A stretch of DNA of 6,404 bases, from NCBI GenBank assembly GCA_023266435.1, contig JAHFQF010000138.1:1-6404 (forward strand), read 5' to 3'. Both the position numbers and the translations under genes were made by a program. Shown here in pieces: positions 1 to 6,259 of the stretch (positions within the stretch are counted from its first letter, which is position 1; each line of letters starts with the position of its first letter). The DNA comes from Legionellales bacterium (lineage in GTDB: Bacteria; Pseudomonadota; Gammaproteobacteria; Berkiellales; Berkiellaceae). Under the pieces are notes generated by a model. That model worked only from the letters and a program-made list of their open reading frames with translations. It made no database searches and was not told the origin of the DNA.

Positions 1-51
1 TGCTTGCTCTTTGAACTGGGCACTATATTTTTTCCTGATTTTGTCAGTCAT
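1..51 (-). CDS. IS3-type transposase OrfA, N-terminal fragment (runs off window)
   Basis: Seventeen codons are visible from an ATG at 51 to the window edge, reading MTDKIRKKYSAQFKEQA. A basic start followed by K-(R/K)-Y-S-x-x-F-K-x-x-A is the usual opening of the helix-turn-helix OrfA protein of IS3-family elements, which binds the terminal repeats and is joined to OrfB by frameshifting to make the active transposase. An AGAGG Shine-Dalgarno sequence lies about 7 bases before the ATG (58-64), and a promoter-like TATAAT lies just upstream. The gene continues to the left beyond the window, so its integrity cannot be judged. Family assignment rests on the N-terminal pattern only; a related HTH transposase family is the alternative. 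Confidence 0.65.
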   Translation of the reverse strand, partial: MTDKIRKKYSAQFKEQA

Positions 52-71
52 GTTACACCTCTCTTCGCTAG

Positions 72-100
72 ATTATACTAGCTTAGTAGGGTGTCCGGAA
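72..100 (-). promoter_or_regulatory. Candidate promoter for the IS transposase
   Basis: On the minus strand a perfect TATAAT (72-77) sits 17 bases downstream of TTCCGG (95-100), a weak -35 that overlaps the inferred IS end. It lies directly in front of the transposase Shine-Dalgarno sequence. The -10 is strong and the -35 is poor, so the assignment is moderate. Confidence 0.4.
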
Positions 101-249
101 TACCGGGGCAAGATCAAACATCCACAAAGCGCCAGTAAAGCAACCAGAGGATTCGTCTCTGTTGTTCCGCCTCTTTCAGCACGATCCTCTGCCCGGCGCT
201 CTGCACTCCGATACGCCATGCGCCTGGTTTCTCTGTCTTGATAACCCAT
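73..249 (-). pseudogene. Small unidentified gene truncated by IS insertion
   Basis: An ATG at 249 opens a 58-codon frame ending at 73. The first 44 codons (249-118) precede the inferred IS boundary and the rest is read through the IS end, so the native protein appears cut. The visible part starts with an Arg/Glu-rich hydrophilic stretch of about 30 residues (MGYQDRETRRMAYRSAER and on). It then turns hydrophobic (NPLVALLALCGC) just where the IS begins, as if a membrane segment were interrupted. There is no strong Shine-Dalgarno sequence, but a promoter-like pair lies upstream at 286-315. The DNA is richer in G+C than its flanks. The family is not recognised, and a chance frame cannot be excluded. 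Confidence 0.4.
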
Positions 250-268
250 TTTGCAATCTTAATAACTA

Positions 269-290
269 ATGATGCGACTAAACGCATCAT
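269..290. repeat. Perfect 8-bp inverted repeat (hairpin)
   Basis: ATGATGCG (269-276) and CGCATCAT (283-290) are perfect inverted arms around a 6-base loop. The repeat overlaps the -10 of the candidate promoter at 286-315 and lies in the expected leader of the small gene at 249. It could be an operator or a leader hairpin. No U-run follows on either strand, so it is not an intrinsic terminator. Confidence 0.45.
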
Positions 291-315
291 ACAGTGAATG
301 CTGCGCTCTTTACAA
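286..315 (-). promoter_or_regulatory. Candidate promoter upstream of the truncated small gene
   Basis: On the minus strand TTGTAA (310-315, 4 of 6 to consensus) and TATGAT (286-291, 5 of 6) are separated by 18 bases. Transcription would begin near 279, about 30 bases before the ATG at 249. The -10 overlaps the inverted repeat at 269-290, which would be a natural place for repression. Confidence 0.35.
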
Positions 316-387
316 GTTTGCTAAAATACTTATATAAAAATATACGCGCATTTGCACTCTTTTCTGTGGGCGTCAATAAACTGAATC

Positions 388-834
388 TTAATGATGGCCA
401 TTCGGAAATAGTCTGCCCATGATCTGGAAAGTCAGAACGACAATGAGCGAGGAAACAATAGAAACAATATACCACTCAACTGCAATGGCCATGCCAATCC
501 CTGCACAGACCCATAAGCCTGCCGCAGTGGTGAGCCCTCTCACCCGACCATCCCGCAAGACAATCATCCCTGCACCCAAGAACCCAATGCCTGTAACAAT
601 GTTCGACATGATGCGAGACACTTCTACTGGAGCCCCGTGACTGAATTTTTCTAACCCAAAAATAGAGATTAAAGAAAATAGTGTTGAGCCAAAAGCGACC
701 AGTGCATGCGTACGCACACCAGCCTCTTTATGATCACGCCATCGCTCCCAACCAATTAAGCCACCTAACACTAGCGCTAGTAACAATTGTAAAATGATCC
801 TGAGTTCCATGTGTACGCCACTTGTGTGAGACAT
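388..834 (-). CDS. MgtC/SapB-family inner-membrane protein
   Basis: A 148-residue protein with the MgtC N-terminal membrane domain and little else. Visible family signatures are GWERWRDH at residues 28-35, AGVRTHALVA at 38-47, the glycine-rich RIMSNIVTGIGFLGAGMI at 74-91, and VRGLTTAAGLW at 98-108. Hydrophobic helices cover roughly 11-28, 42-60, 80-92, 106-120 and 122-139. It ends soon after the last helix, so it lacks the soluble ACT-like C-terminal domain of Salmonella MgtC. Family members support growth at low Mg2+ and in macrophages, in Salmonella partly through the F-ATPase; the role here is unknown. The start at 834 is chosen because GAAGG/TAGGA lies just before it. An in-frame ATG at 873 has no such site, and the ATG at 810 also lacks one. 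It follows the pentapeptide gene by 87 bases with no clear terminator between, so co-transcription is possible. No terminator is seen after its stop. Confidence 0.88.
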   Translation of the reverse strand: MSHTSGVHMELRIILQLLLALVLGGLIGWERWRDHKEAGVRTHALVAFGSTLFSLISIFGLEKFSHGAPVEVSRIMSNIVTGIGFLGAGMIVLRDGRVRGLTTAAGLWVCAGIGMAIAVEWYIVSIVSSLIVVLTFQIMGRLFPNGHH

Positions 835-921
835 TCCTACCTTCAGCGTAACAACAGGCCACATAATCTGCAATGATTATGCTTTTTTCGTAAGCGTTCA
901 AGCAAGGATTGCTCTACTCTC

Positions 922-1608
922 CTAGGAGGCATCTGAGTTCAGAATTGCTTTCTCTATACACTCAATGTCAGGGGAATCATGGCAAGCGTATTCAGAGTCT
1001 GCCTGAAGCGAGCTCAAATCAAGGCCCCTTGCAGTTGTATTTTCAAAGACAAGTTTAACCTTCGATCCAGCGAAAGAAACATTTTCCAAATCGGAGTTAA
1101 TAAAGTGAATCTCTGCATAAGGCATGTCTCTGAAGTCAATGTTATGCAAAACACTGTTTTCAAACACCACTTGTTGCATGCGCGCGCCATTAAAATCTCG
1201 CGGAAAATCAAAACGCTTGTCAGTTTTACTGTGCATGATTACGTCTTTGAATGTCGTGTTACTCAATATAGAGTCTGAAAAATCCACTTGCTCTAAAGTC
1301 GCTGTGTCTAACAGCATGCTGTCAAACTGCACTTTGCTAAATTCAGAATTTTTTAAATGCACATTGTGCCAAGTCGCGTGATGAAACCGCTGGTTATTGA
1401 CACGCTTACCCTCAATAAAATGATTGGAAATATGCAGAGGTTTCTTTTGGAGTTTGTCAGAAAAATCATCGGGCCGATTGAAAAAAAGCGTTAAGTTGAG
1501 CTCTTTAGGACGTAGCAGATCATGACCCAATAGACCTGTTGCAATGCCAAAACAAAATATCGCAGCCACACCGCCAACTAAAGCACCTACTGGATAATAC
1601 CAGCGCAT
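922..1608 (-). CDS. Membrane-anchored pentapeptide-repeat-like protein
   Basis: A 228-residue protein of unknown specific function. An N-terminal hydrophobic segment (about residues 5-28, YPVGALVGGVAAIFCFGIATG) looks like a signal anchor with the rest outside the cytoplasm. From about residue 70 large hydrophobics recur exactly every fifth position: V, F, W, L, F, F, L, L, F, L, F, M over residues 70-125. After a short break they resume over 139-184 (F, M, F, L, F, Y, F, L, F, V). This is the spacing of a right-handed quadrilateral beta-helix, although the usual A(D/N)LXX wording is weak. The C-terminal tail has two cysteines (CHDSPDIEC) that could form a disulfide. ATG 1608 has GGA seven bases upstream; an in-frame TTG at 1620 is the alternative start. 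The 237-base upstream gap has no convincing promoter. Confidence 0.7.
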   Translation of the reverse strand: MRWYYPVGALVGGVAAIFCFGIATGLLGHDLLRPKELNLTLFFNRPDDFSDKLQKKPLHISNHFIEGKRVNNQRFHHATWHNVHLKNSEFSKVQFDSMLLDTATLEQVDFSDSILSNTTFKDVIMHSKTDKRFDFPRDFNGARMQQVVFENSVLHNIDFRDMPYAEIHFINSDLENVSFAGSKVKLVFENTTARGLDLSSLQADSEYACHDSPDIECIEKAILNSDAS

Positions 1609-1728
1609 ACACGCATCCAATCAGTCAAACAACCAGCATAGAAGGTAACAAGAAATAGAGGGAAATTCAATTCATACCGGTAACGAAAAGTGGGTGTCCC
1701 ATAACATTGTGTTGCAGGAGCGCTAATG

Positions 1729-1799
1729 TATTAGTCAAAGTAATTGATTTTTAGGCTAGGCATCGAGTCACGAGCAACCGGAATGTACATAAAATGTAG
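1729..1799 (+). repeat. Dispersed palindromic element, copy A (half element)
   Basis: Contains the 34-base core shared by three intergenic sites here (1749-1782), beginning TTTTAGGCTAGGC and ending GAGCAACCGGA. It matches copy B at 30 of 34 and copy C at 28 of 34 by direct comparison. The outer flank TAGTCAAAG is also shared with copy B. After the core it reaches the element centre (TGTACAT) and then stops against the GC-rich hairpin at 1800, so only about half the element is present. It lies in the gap between the MFS and pentapeptide genes. Confidence 0.7.
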
Positions 1800-1821
1800 G
1801 GGCCGGTCTCTGTGCCGGCCC
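1800..1821 (-). terminator. GC-rich hairpin after the MFS gene, likely terminator
   Basis: GGGCCGG (1800-1806) and CCGGCCC (1815-1821) form a perfect 7-bp GC stem around an 8-base loop, 25 bases past the MFS stop. On the minus-strand transcript it is followed by CUACAUUUUAU, a mediocre U-tract, so termination may be partial. The position suits ending the efflux gene transcript. Confidence 0.5.
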
Positions 1822-1845
1822 GTTATGCGAGTAGACGCAGACTAT

Positions 1846-3039
1846 TTAGATGCTTTTACTACGCATCATCAATCCCGCTAATAACGCCAAACCACCCATT
1901 AAGCAGGTAAAAGATCCTAAAGTTTGATTATACAGTAATGCGACCACTGCGCTAGATAGTGCACTGACTCCACGACTACAAGTGGATAAAATAGCAACCC
2001 GGCTATCCATGTTTTCCTGACTACTCTCGAGAGCAAAGCGTTGCATTAATGTGAAGCAAAGTCCCCCAGCAAAATTATACGCCACCATCAACACGATCAG
2101 AGACACTACATGATTGACATCAAATCTAGGTAAACATAAAAATAATACCGAAGAAAATAATAAGACCCCTTTGCCCAAGGCAATCCATTGATCATAATTG
2201 TCTTTATGCAATAAACGTGTTGCTAAAGTATAACTCAAGCAAATAAAAATCTGCGCCCAACCAAACGCCTCTTGATTTAAGTCATACACATCATGAATCA
2301 AAAATGGTCCAGCAGAAAGCCAAGCAATAATGCCTCCCATCAGCATGGCTGCCGGCATAGAATACTGCATGAATTGTTTATTGGTCACAATGTTATAATA
2401 TTGCAGCCCAATGATGCGTAAAGACAGTGCTTTGGCTTTTCCATGTTGATTAGTCTCTGGCATATACCAATATAAAAAGACTAAACAAATGCTACTTCCC
2501 AATGCTAATCCTAAAAATAGTACTCGCCAAGATACAAAGTGCAAGAGCCATACACCAATAAGCGGCCCTAATAAAGGCGCTAATACCGTAATACCACTCA
2601 TCCAAGCTGACAGCGAAATGGCTTCATGACGCTCATACGATTCATGGATCGTCGCGCAGCTGGTATTGTTGACGATGGAAACCGACACACCCTGAAAAAA
2701 TCTAGCAATCATCAAACCTATGGCAGTTGCCGCGTTGGCACATGCCAATGAAGAGATGACAAACAACAATCCTCCTCCTAAGAGAATGGGTCGTCTACCA
2801 AATCGTTCACATAAAGGCGCAATCAGTAATTGACTAGAGGCCGCCCCTAAGAACCAAGCAGTTAAGCTATAGTGCAGCCAATTTTCTGGAATATCTAAGT
2901 CAGCCATGATGTCCATCACAGCAGGCAAGTAAATGTCATTGGATAAAAAGATAAACAACTTGATGCACACTAACAAAGCTGGAAAAGTCAGCATCCTCTT
3001 TTCCAGTAGACCACTCCTACTCACAAACACCCTTATCAT
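1846..3039 (-). CDS. MFS multidrug efflux transporter, MdfA-like (DHA1)
   Basis: A 397-residue, 12-helix major facilitator protein, probably a drug/proton antiporter of the inner membrane. Motif A is LCERFGRRPILL at 76-87, motif B is ARFFQGVS with R113, and the antiporter motif C region is APLLGPLIG at 154-162. The stretches SNDIYLP at 33-39 and ATIHESYE at 129-136 closely echo E. coli MdfA as remembered (SND/GND with D34, AAIQESFE), and the numbering stays in register (D35 for D34, R113 for R112). MdfA's other membrane acid, E26, is replaced by K27. Bcr/CflA-type pumps are the near alternative. The start is uncertain: ATG 3039 has no Shine-Dalgarno sequence, and ATG 2994 (M16) gives a more typical N-terminus but has AGAGG directly abutting it. 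An AT-rich inverted repeat sits immediately upstream and a hairpin terminator downstream, so it is probably transcribed alone. Confidence 0.87.
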   Translation of the reverse strand: MIRVFVSRSGLLEKRMLTFPALLVCIKLFIFLSNDIYLPAVMDIMADLDIPENWLHYSLTAWFLGAASSQLLIAPLCERFGRRPILLGGGLLFVISSLACANAATAIGLMIARFFQGVSVSIVNNTSCATIHESYERHEAISLSAWMSGITVLAPLLGPLIGVWLLHFVSWRVLFLGLALGSSICLVFLYWYMPETNQHGKAKALSLRIIGLQYYNIVTNKQFMQYSMPAAMLMGGIIAWLSAGPFLIHDVYDLNQEAFGWAQIFICLSYTLATRLLHKDNYDQWIALGKGVLLFSSVLFLCLPRFDVNHVVSLIVLMVAYNFAGGLCFTLMQRFALESSQENMDSRVAILSTCSRGVSALSSAVVALLYNQTLGSFTCLMGGLALLAGLMMRSKSI

Positions 3040-3088
3040 TTATAGTTTTTTTAATAGACTTCTTTTAATCTTAGTCTATAAACTATAA
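3040..3088. promoter_or_regulatory. AT-rich inverted repeat immediately upstream of the MFS gene
   Basis: Inner arms ATAGACT (3054-3060) and AGTCTAT (3073-3079) surround a 12-base loop, and outer arms TTATAG (3040-3045) and CTATAA (3083-3088) flank them. The left side carries extra T residues, so the repeat is imperfect. It abuts the ATG at 3039. It could be an operator for an efflux regulator or a leader hairpin; no regulator gene is nearby. No well-spaced -35/-10 pair could be assigned. Confidence 0.3.
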
Positions 3089-3100
3089 TTTGCACGGATG

Positions 3101-3175
3101 TAGTACATTGTTAATATGACGCTCCGCTTGCTCACGACTCGACGCCTAGCCTAAAATCAAATCGCTTTGACTATA
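3101..3175 (-). repeat. Dispersed palindromic element, copy B (degraded)
   Basis: On the minus strand it reads TATAGTCAAAGCG, then the 34-base core (3123-3156), then a diverged centre (GTCATATTAACAATGTAC). The core matches copy A at 30 of 34. The far inverted arm seen in copy C is not recognisable here. It fills the gap between the coiled-coil gene stop and the MFS gene start. Confidence 0.65.
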
Positions 3176-3202
3176 GAAGGTATGTAGTCATACAGTACAG
3201 CA

Positions 3203-4831
3203 TTATGAAGGAGATCCTGGTTTATGTGCAGGCGTATTCTGTGCTGTCCGATCTTGATCTTCTTGTTGCTTTTTTTCTTCTGCTTGGCGTGCTCTTTCTT
3301 TTGCTGCTGCTTCCTCTGCTGCTGCTTTTTGTGCTTTTGCTTGCTCTGCTGCTTTCTCTATATCAGCTGTGGGGTTAGGCTTAATGGATTTGATTTTCGT
3401 AGCAACTTCATCACTATTATGCTTACTTGTATCTACTCTAGATGCCTCAGGAGAGACTGCGGCTATACTTGATTGAGATCTATCTACTTGCAACTGTAAC
3501 TGAGCTGTTTCTTTGGCTAATACATTGTCCTGCGCACTTGCCAGATTTGTTACTGCCGTATTTACCTCTGTTGCTCGTTCAGTAAGAGTCGATTCCGCTT
3601 TTTTTACTTTAGCATCAGCCTGTATAACGTTGCTGTCCGCATTGGCCATCTGCTGAGCACTGACTGCATTTTCACTGGCTTTTTTACGTAAATCATCAGT
3701 GATACTTACTGTCATGCCGCTGGCAAAATACTCGTCTGCAACTTTTTTAGCCGCTGCTGAACTATCAGAACCTAGCTTTGGCGTCAATGCAGCAGCAATA
3801 CTCGTTTCTAGGCCATCTCGAGTTGCATTGAATTGTGCCAATGTCAATGGTCCTGCTGCCCCTTGCAAAACAGAATCTATACTATGATCCAGTTCTGAAT
3901 TTCCCTTCGCCTTACGTTCCTCTTCCATTTTTGCTGCAAAATCGGCACGAGACTCCTTAAAAAAACGAGAATCCACACCTTCAGCGACATATCGTCCTTG
4001 AGCGCATACATGCGTCGATTTGGCTGAATTAATTTCTGGTGCTTTTTCCTTTAATGCTGTTTTAACTGCTTCGACTGCAACTGGATCTGGATCTACCATT
4101 TTAGAATTCACTGCTGCCACAGCAATAGCCCCTATTGCTTCTGTGGTTAATTGTGCTTCTATTTTCTGCTTAATATCTTCTTTATGCTCTTTAACGTACA
4201 GATCAAAAGAATCGACATTATCCTTGCGCTGTTGAACTAATTCAGCCTTTTCAATCTCACTTGTATTCAGAGCTTGATGGGCTTTCTCCAATTTGACTTT
4301 GCTGCCTTCATAATTCGCTTCCGCCTCAACGACTTTTTCATATTTATCATCTCTATCTGATCTTGCTTTATCCAGATCTTTGGATAATTTTTCAATTTTT
4401 GCTTTTAAAGCTGCTTCTTGCTGTTTCGCCGCCTCTTCTAATTGTATCAACTCTAATAATCTCTTATCATACTGATCGGCCAGACTAGGACCTTTTGGCG
4501 TTTCAGATTTTGTATCCTTTAAAGACGCTTCCTTTTCGGCATCTTTCAAGCTTGTGATTTCTACAATTTCTTGTTGAATTAATTTTAAGATTTCTTGGTT
4601 TAATGCAATGGCATTGATTAATTGATTGGTTTGATCAAGTTGACTTTTTTTATCAGTTTGTAACTCAAGATTGCCAGACTGTTTTAATTGCGCATCTAAG
4701 TCTGTGATTCTCTGACGTAAACTGTCTAAATTAGGTAAATCAGGCTTATAGCGCTTAAAATGCTCTAAAAACTTTAAAAACAACTCAATGAGTCGTTCTT
4801 GTTGTTTGTCGCCTAAGTCATTCTCAGACAC
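3203..4831 (-). CDS. Large coiled-coil protein of unknown function
   Basis: A 542-residue soluble protein with no signal peptide or membrane helix and a single cysteine. Using the GTG at 4831 as residue 1, a helical N-terminus (1-100) is followed by a strong coiled coil (about 118-230, Lys/Glu/Gln-rich). An Ala-rich mixed region covers about 230-390 and contains the Cys (THVCAQGRY near 276). A second coiled coil spans about 390-450. A Glu/Ala/Lys/Gln low-complexity stretch (about 490-525, AEEAAAKERARQAEEKKQ) precedes a Ser/Pro tail. The GTG at 4831 is preferred because AAGAGG lies 6 bases before it; a GTG at 4861 would add 10 residues without a binding site. The family is not recognised. The acidic EE-rich end resembles the E-block of Dot/Icm secretion substrates, which is only a hypothesis. 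It follows radA by 63 bases and its ribosome site lies in a hairpin (4838-4886). Confidence 0.85.
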   Translation of the reverse strand: MSENDLGDKQQERLIELFLKFLEHFKRYKPDLPNLDSLRQRITDLDAQLKQSGNLELQTDKKSQLDQTNQLINAIALNQEILKLIQQEIVEITSLKDAEKEASLKDTKSETPKGPSLADQYDKRLLELIQLEEAAKQQEAALKAKIEKLSKDLDKARSDRDDKYEKVVEAEANYEGSKVKLEKAHQALNTSEIEKAELVQQRKDNVDSFDLYVKEHKEDIKQKIEAQLTTEAIGAIAVAAVNSKMVDPDPVAVEAVKTALKEKAPEINSAKSTHVCAQGRYVAEGVDSRFFKESRADFAAKMEEERKAKGNSELDHSIDSVLQGAAGPLTLAQFNATRDGLETSIAAALTPKLGSDSSAAAKKVADEYFASGMTVSITDDLRKKASENAVSAQQMANADSNVIQADAKVKKAESTLTERATEVNTAVTNLASAQDNVLAKETAQLQLQVDRSQSSIAAVSPEASRVDTSKHNSDEVATKIKSIKPNPTADIEKAAEQAKAQKAAAEEAAAKERARQAEEKKQQEDQDRTAQNTPAHKPGSPS

Positions 4832-4837
4832 TTCCCA

Positions 4838-4886
4838 CCTCTTGGCCCACCATCTAATCACTTAATGGTGCTATCGGCCAAAGAGG
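4838..4886 (-). promoter_or_regulatory. Hairpin sequestering the ribosome site of the coiled-coil gene
   Basis: On the minus-strand RNA, CCUCUUUGGCC (4886-4876) pairs with GGCCAAGAGG (4847-4838) with one bulged base. Inside, CACCAU (4870-4865) pairs with AUGGUG (4853-4848) around an 11-base loop, with a 5-base bulge on one side. The AAGAGG at 4843-4838 is the best Shine-Dalgarno sequence for the GTG at 4831, so the stem would hide it. The radA stop (4895-4897) is about 8 bases upstream of the stem, close enough for a terminating ribosome to disturb it. No U-run follows, so it is not an intrinsic terminator. Confidence 0.5.
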
Positions 4887-4894
4887 CAGAAAAT

Positions 4895-6259
4895 TTAATC
4901 GTTCATTAAACTTAATGCTTCGCTTAAGGTCGAAACCCCTTGCACAGTGATATCAGGTAGCATAGTTTTAGGTAGGTTGGCCTTAGGTACAATGGCTCGT
5001 GTTAGGCCATGCTTAGCTGCTTCTTTCAAGCGTTCTAAACCACGCTGCACGGGTCGAATTTCACCAGATAATCCTACCTCTCCAAAAATCAACGTTTTCG
5101 TAGCCATGGCTTTATTTTTTAAGCTAGAGCGTATGGCTAATAAAATCGCCAAATCAGCACTGGTTTCTTGAATGCGCATACCCCCTACCACATTGATGAA
5201 GACATCTTGATCGTGCGTTGCTATTCCACCATGCCGATGTAACACAGCCAATAACATGGTCATGCGTTGTAAATCTAACCCTACTGCTACACGCCTAGGG
5301 TTAGGCCCATAGGAAGTATCTACTAGTGCTTGTAATTCTACGATCAAAGGCCGCGTGCCCTCCCAGATACCTAAAATCACGCTACCCGGCATGAGTTGCT
5401 CATTTGACCCTGATAAGAACATGGCTGAAGGGCTGCTGACTGGTTTCATACCCTTATCAGTCATGGCAAAGAGCCCCAGCTCATTGGCAGCACCAAAGCG
5501 GTTTTTTAATGCGCGCAATAAGCGAAACCGGTTATCGCTTTGTCCTTCTAAATAAATCACAGTATCTACGATATGCTCTAATACACGTGGTCCAGCGACT
5601 TCTCCAGACTTGGTCACATGTCCTACCAGAAAAACAGCCGTTTGGTTCTGTTTAGCAAACCGTGCAAAATGCGCCGCACATTCTCGGACTTGTGAAACAC
5701 CGCCTGGTGCGGATTGGATTTCTTCTGTATACATAGTTTGAATAGAGTCAATGACCATCATGTCTGGCGCAGTTTGGTGTGCTGCCTGTAAGATTTTTTC
5801 TAGGTTAGTTTCAGCTAACAGTAATAGCTTATTTTCAGGTAAGCCTAGGCGTGTCCCACGCATTGCAACCTGTTGTACAGATTCCTCCCCGGTGACATAC
5901 AAAACCTTATGACTTTGACTTAAGGTCATGGCTGTTTGTAATAACAAAGTGGACTTACCAATCCCAGGATCGCCCCCAATTAAAACCACAGCTCCAGGTA
6001 CCAGCCCACCACCCAAGACCCGATCTAATTCTGAGGATTGCGTGGAAGTACGCGGCATTGATTGCAATACCACCTCTTGGATAGCCATGACTTTAGATTG
6101 CTGCCCTGCGTACCCTTTGTTATGAGTCATTTTTGCAGCTTTTTCTACTAAGCGCTCACTCAGTGTATTCCACTCGCCACAGTCAGCACATTGACCCATC
6201 CACTTACGACTGAGCGCCCCACAGGCCTGGCAATGATAGGCAACTTCAGTTTTAGTCAT
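4895..6259 (-). CDS. radA: DNA repair protein RadA (branch-migration ATPase)
   Basis: A 454-residue, apparently intact RadA/Sms; the E. coli protein is about 460. An N-terminal zinc finger has C10, C13, C24 and C27. The RecA-like ATPase core has Walker A GGDPGIGKST at 95-104 (K102) and Walker B MMVIDS at 167-172 (D171). The RadA-specific KNRFG motif is at 252-256. A Lon-protease-like C-terminal domain follows (for example VGLDLQRM near 326, VGGMRIQETSADLA near 358-371, GEVGLSGEIRPV at 393-404) and serves DNA binding and oligomerisation rather than proteolysis. RadA is a hexameric ATPase that drives branch migration of recombination intermediates alongside RecA, in double-strand-break repair and natural transformation. 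The ATG at 6259 has GGGGAAGAG just upstream, and that site lies within the arm of a palindromic repeat. The coiled-coil gene lies 63 bases downstream with no terminator between. Confidence 0.97.
   Translation of the reverse strand: MTKTEVAYHCQACGALSRKWMGQCADCGEWNTLSERLVEKAAKMTHNKGYAGQQSKVMAIQEVVLQSMPRTSTQSSELDRVLGGGLVPGAVVLIGGDPGIGKSTLLLQTAMTLSQSHKVLYVTGEESVQQVAMRGTRLGLPENKLLLLAETNLEKILQAAHQTAPDMMVIDSIQTMYTEEIQSAPGGVSQVRECAAHFARFAKQNQTAVFLVGHVTKSGEVAGPRVLEHIVDTVIYLEGQSDNRFRLLRALKNRFGAANELGLFAMTDKGMKPVSSPSAMFLSGSNEQLMPGSVILGIWEGTRPLIVELQALVDTSYGPNPRRVAVGLDLQRMTMLLAVLHRHGGIATHDQDVFINVVGGMRIQETSADLAILLAIRSSLKNKAMATKTLIFGEVGLSGEIRPVQRGLERLKEAAKHGLTRAIVPKANLPKTMLPDITVQGVSTLSEALSLMND

Larger units (their letters stand above)
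1..116 (-). mobile_element. End of an IS3-like insertion sequence
   Basis: The transposase start is preceded, within 65 bases, by what looks like the left terminal repeat. Read on the minus strand from 116 it begins TGATCTTGCCCCGG and continues through TTCCGGACACC to the transposase promoter. A TG-starting end with a GGACAC block about 20 bases in, just before OrfA, is a common arrangement in IS3-group elements. The boundary at 116 is inferred from this resemblance; the opposite end lies outside the window, so inverted repeats and the target duplication cannot be checked. Confidence 0.5.

Noticed and set aside
11..241. Plus-strand 76-codon frame at the left end
   Set aside because: It starts at TTG, runs antisense to the transposase start, the IS end and the small minus-strand gene, and has no supporting ribosome site.
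979..1381. Open frames on the plus strand opposite the pentapeptide gene
   Set aside because: They have no ribosome sites or domain-like content, while the minus frame has a membrane anchor and regular five-residue repeats.
1680..1730. Second IS end (GGGTGTCCCATAAC) in the gap before the pentapeptide gene
   Set aside because: It vaguely resembles TGTCC-type IS ends but has no transposase remnant, partner repeat or shared sequence with the IS at 1-116.
3224..3472. Cysteine- and leucine-rich plus-strand frame that resembles a membrane peptide
   Set aside because: It is the antisense reading of the Ala/Glu/Lys/Gln-rich tail; runs of Cys, Leu and Phe are what that low-complexity DNA gives in reverse.
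4838..4886. Intrinsic terminator between radA and the coiled-coil gene
   Set aside because: The stem is strong but is followed by UGGGAAGUG rather than a U-run, and it contains the downstream gene's ribosome site.
5355..6125. Plus-strand frames opposite radA
   Set aside because: They are shadows of a fully conserved radA reading frame.
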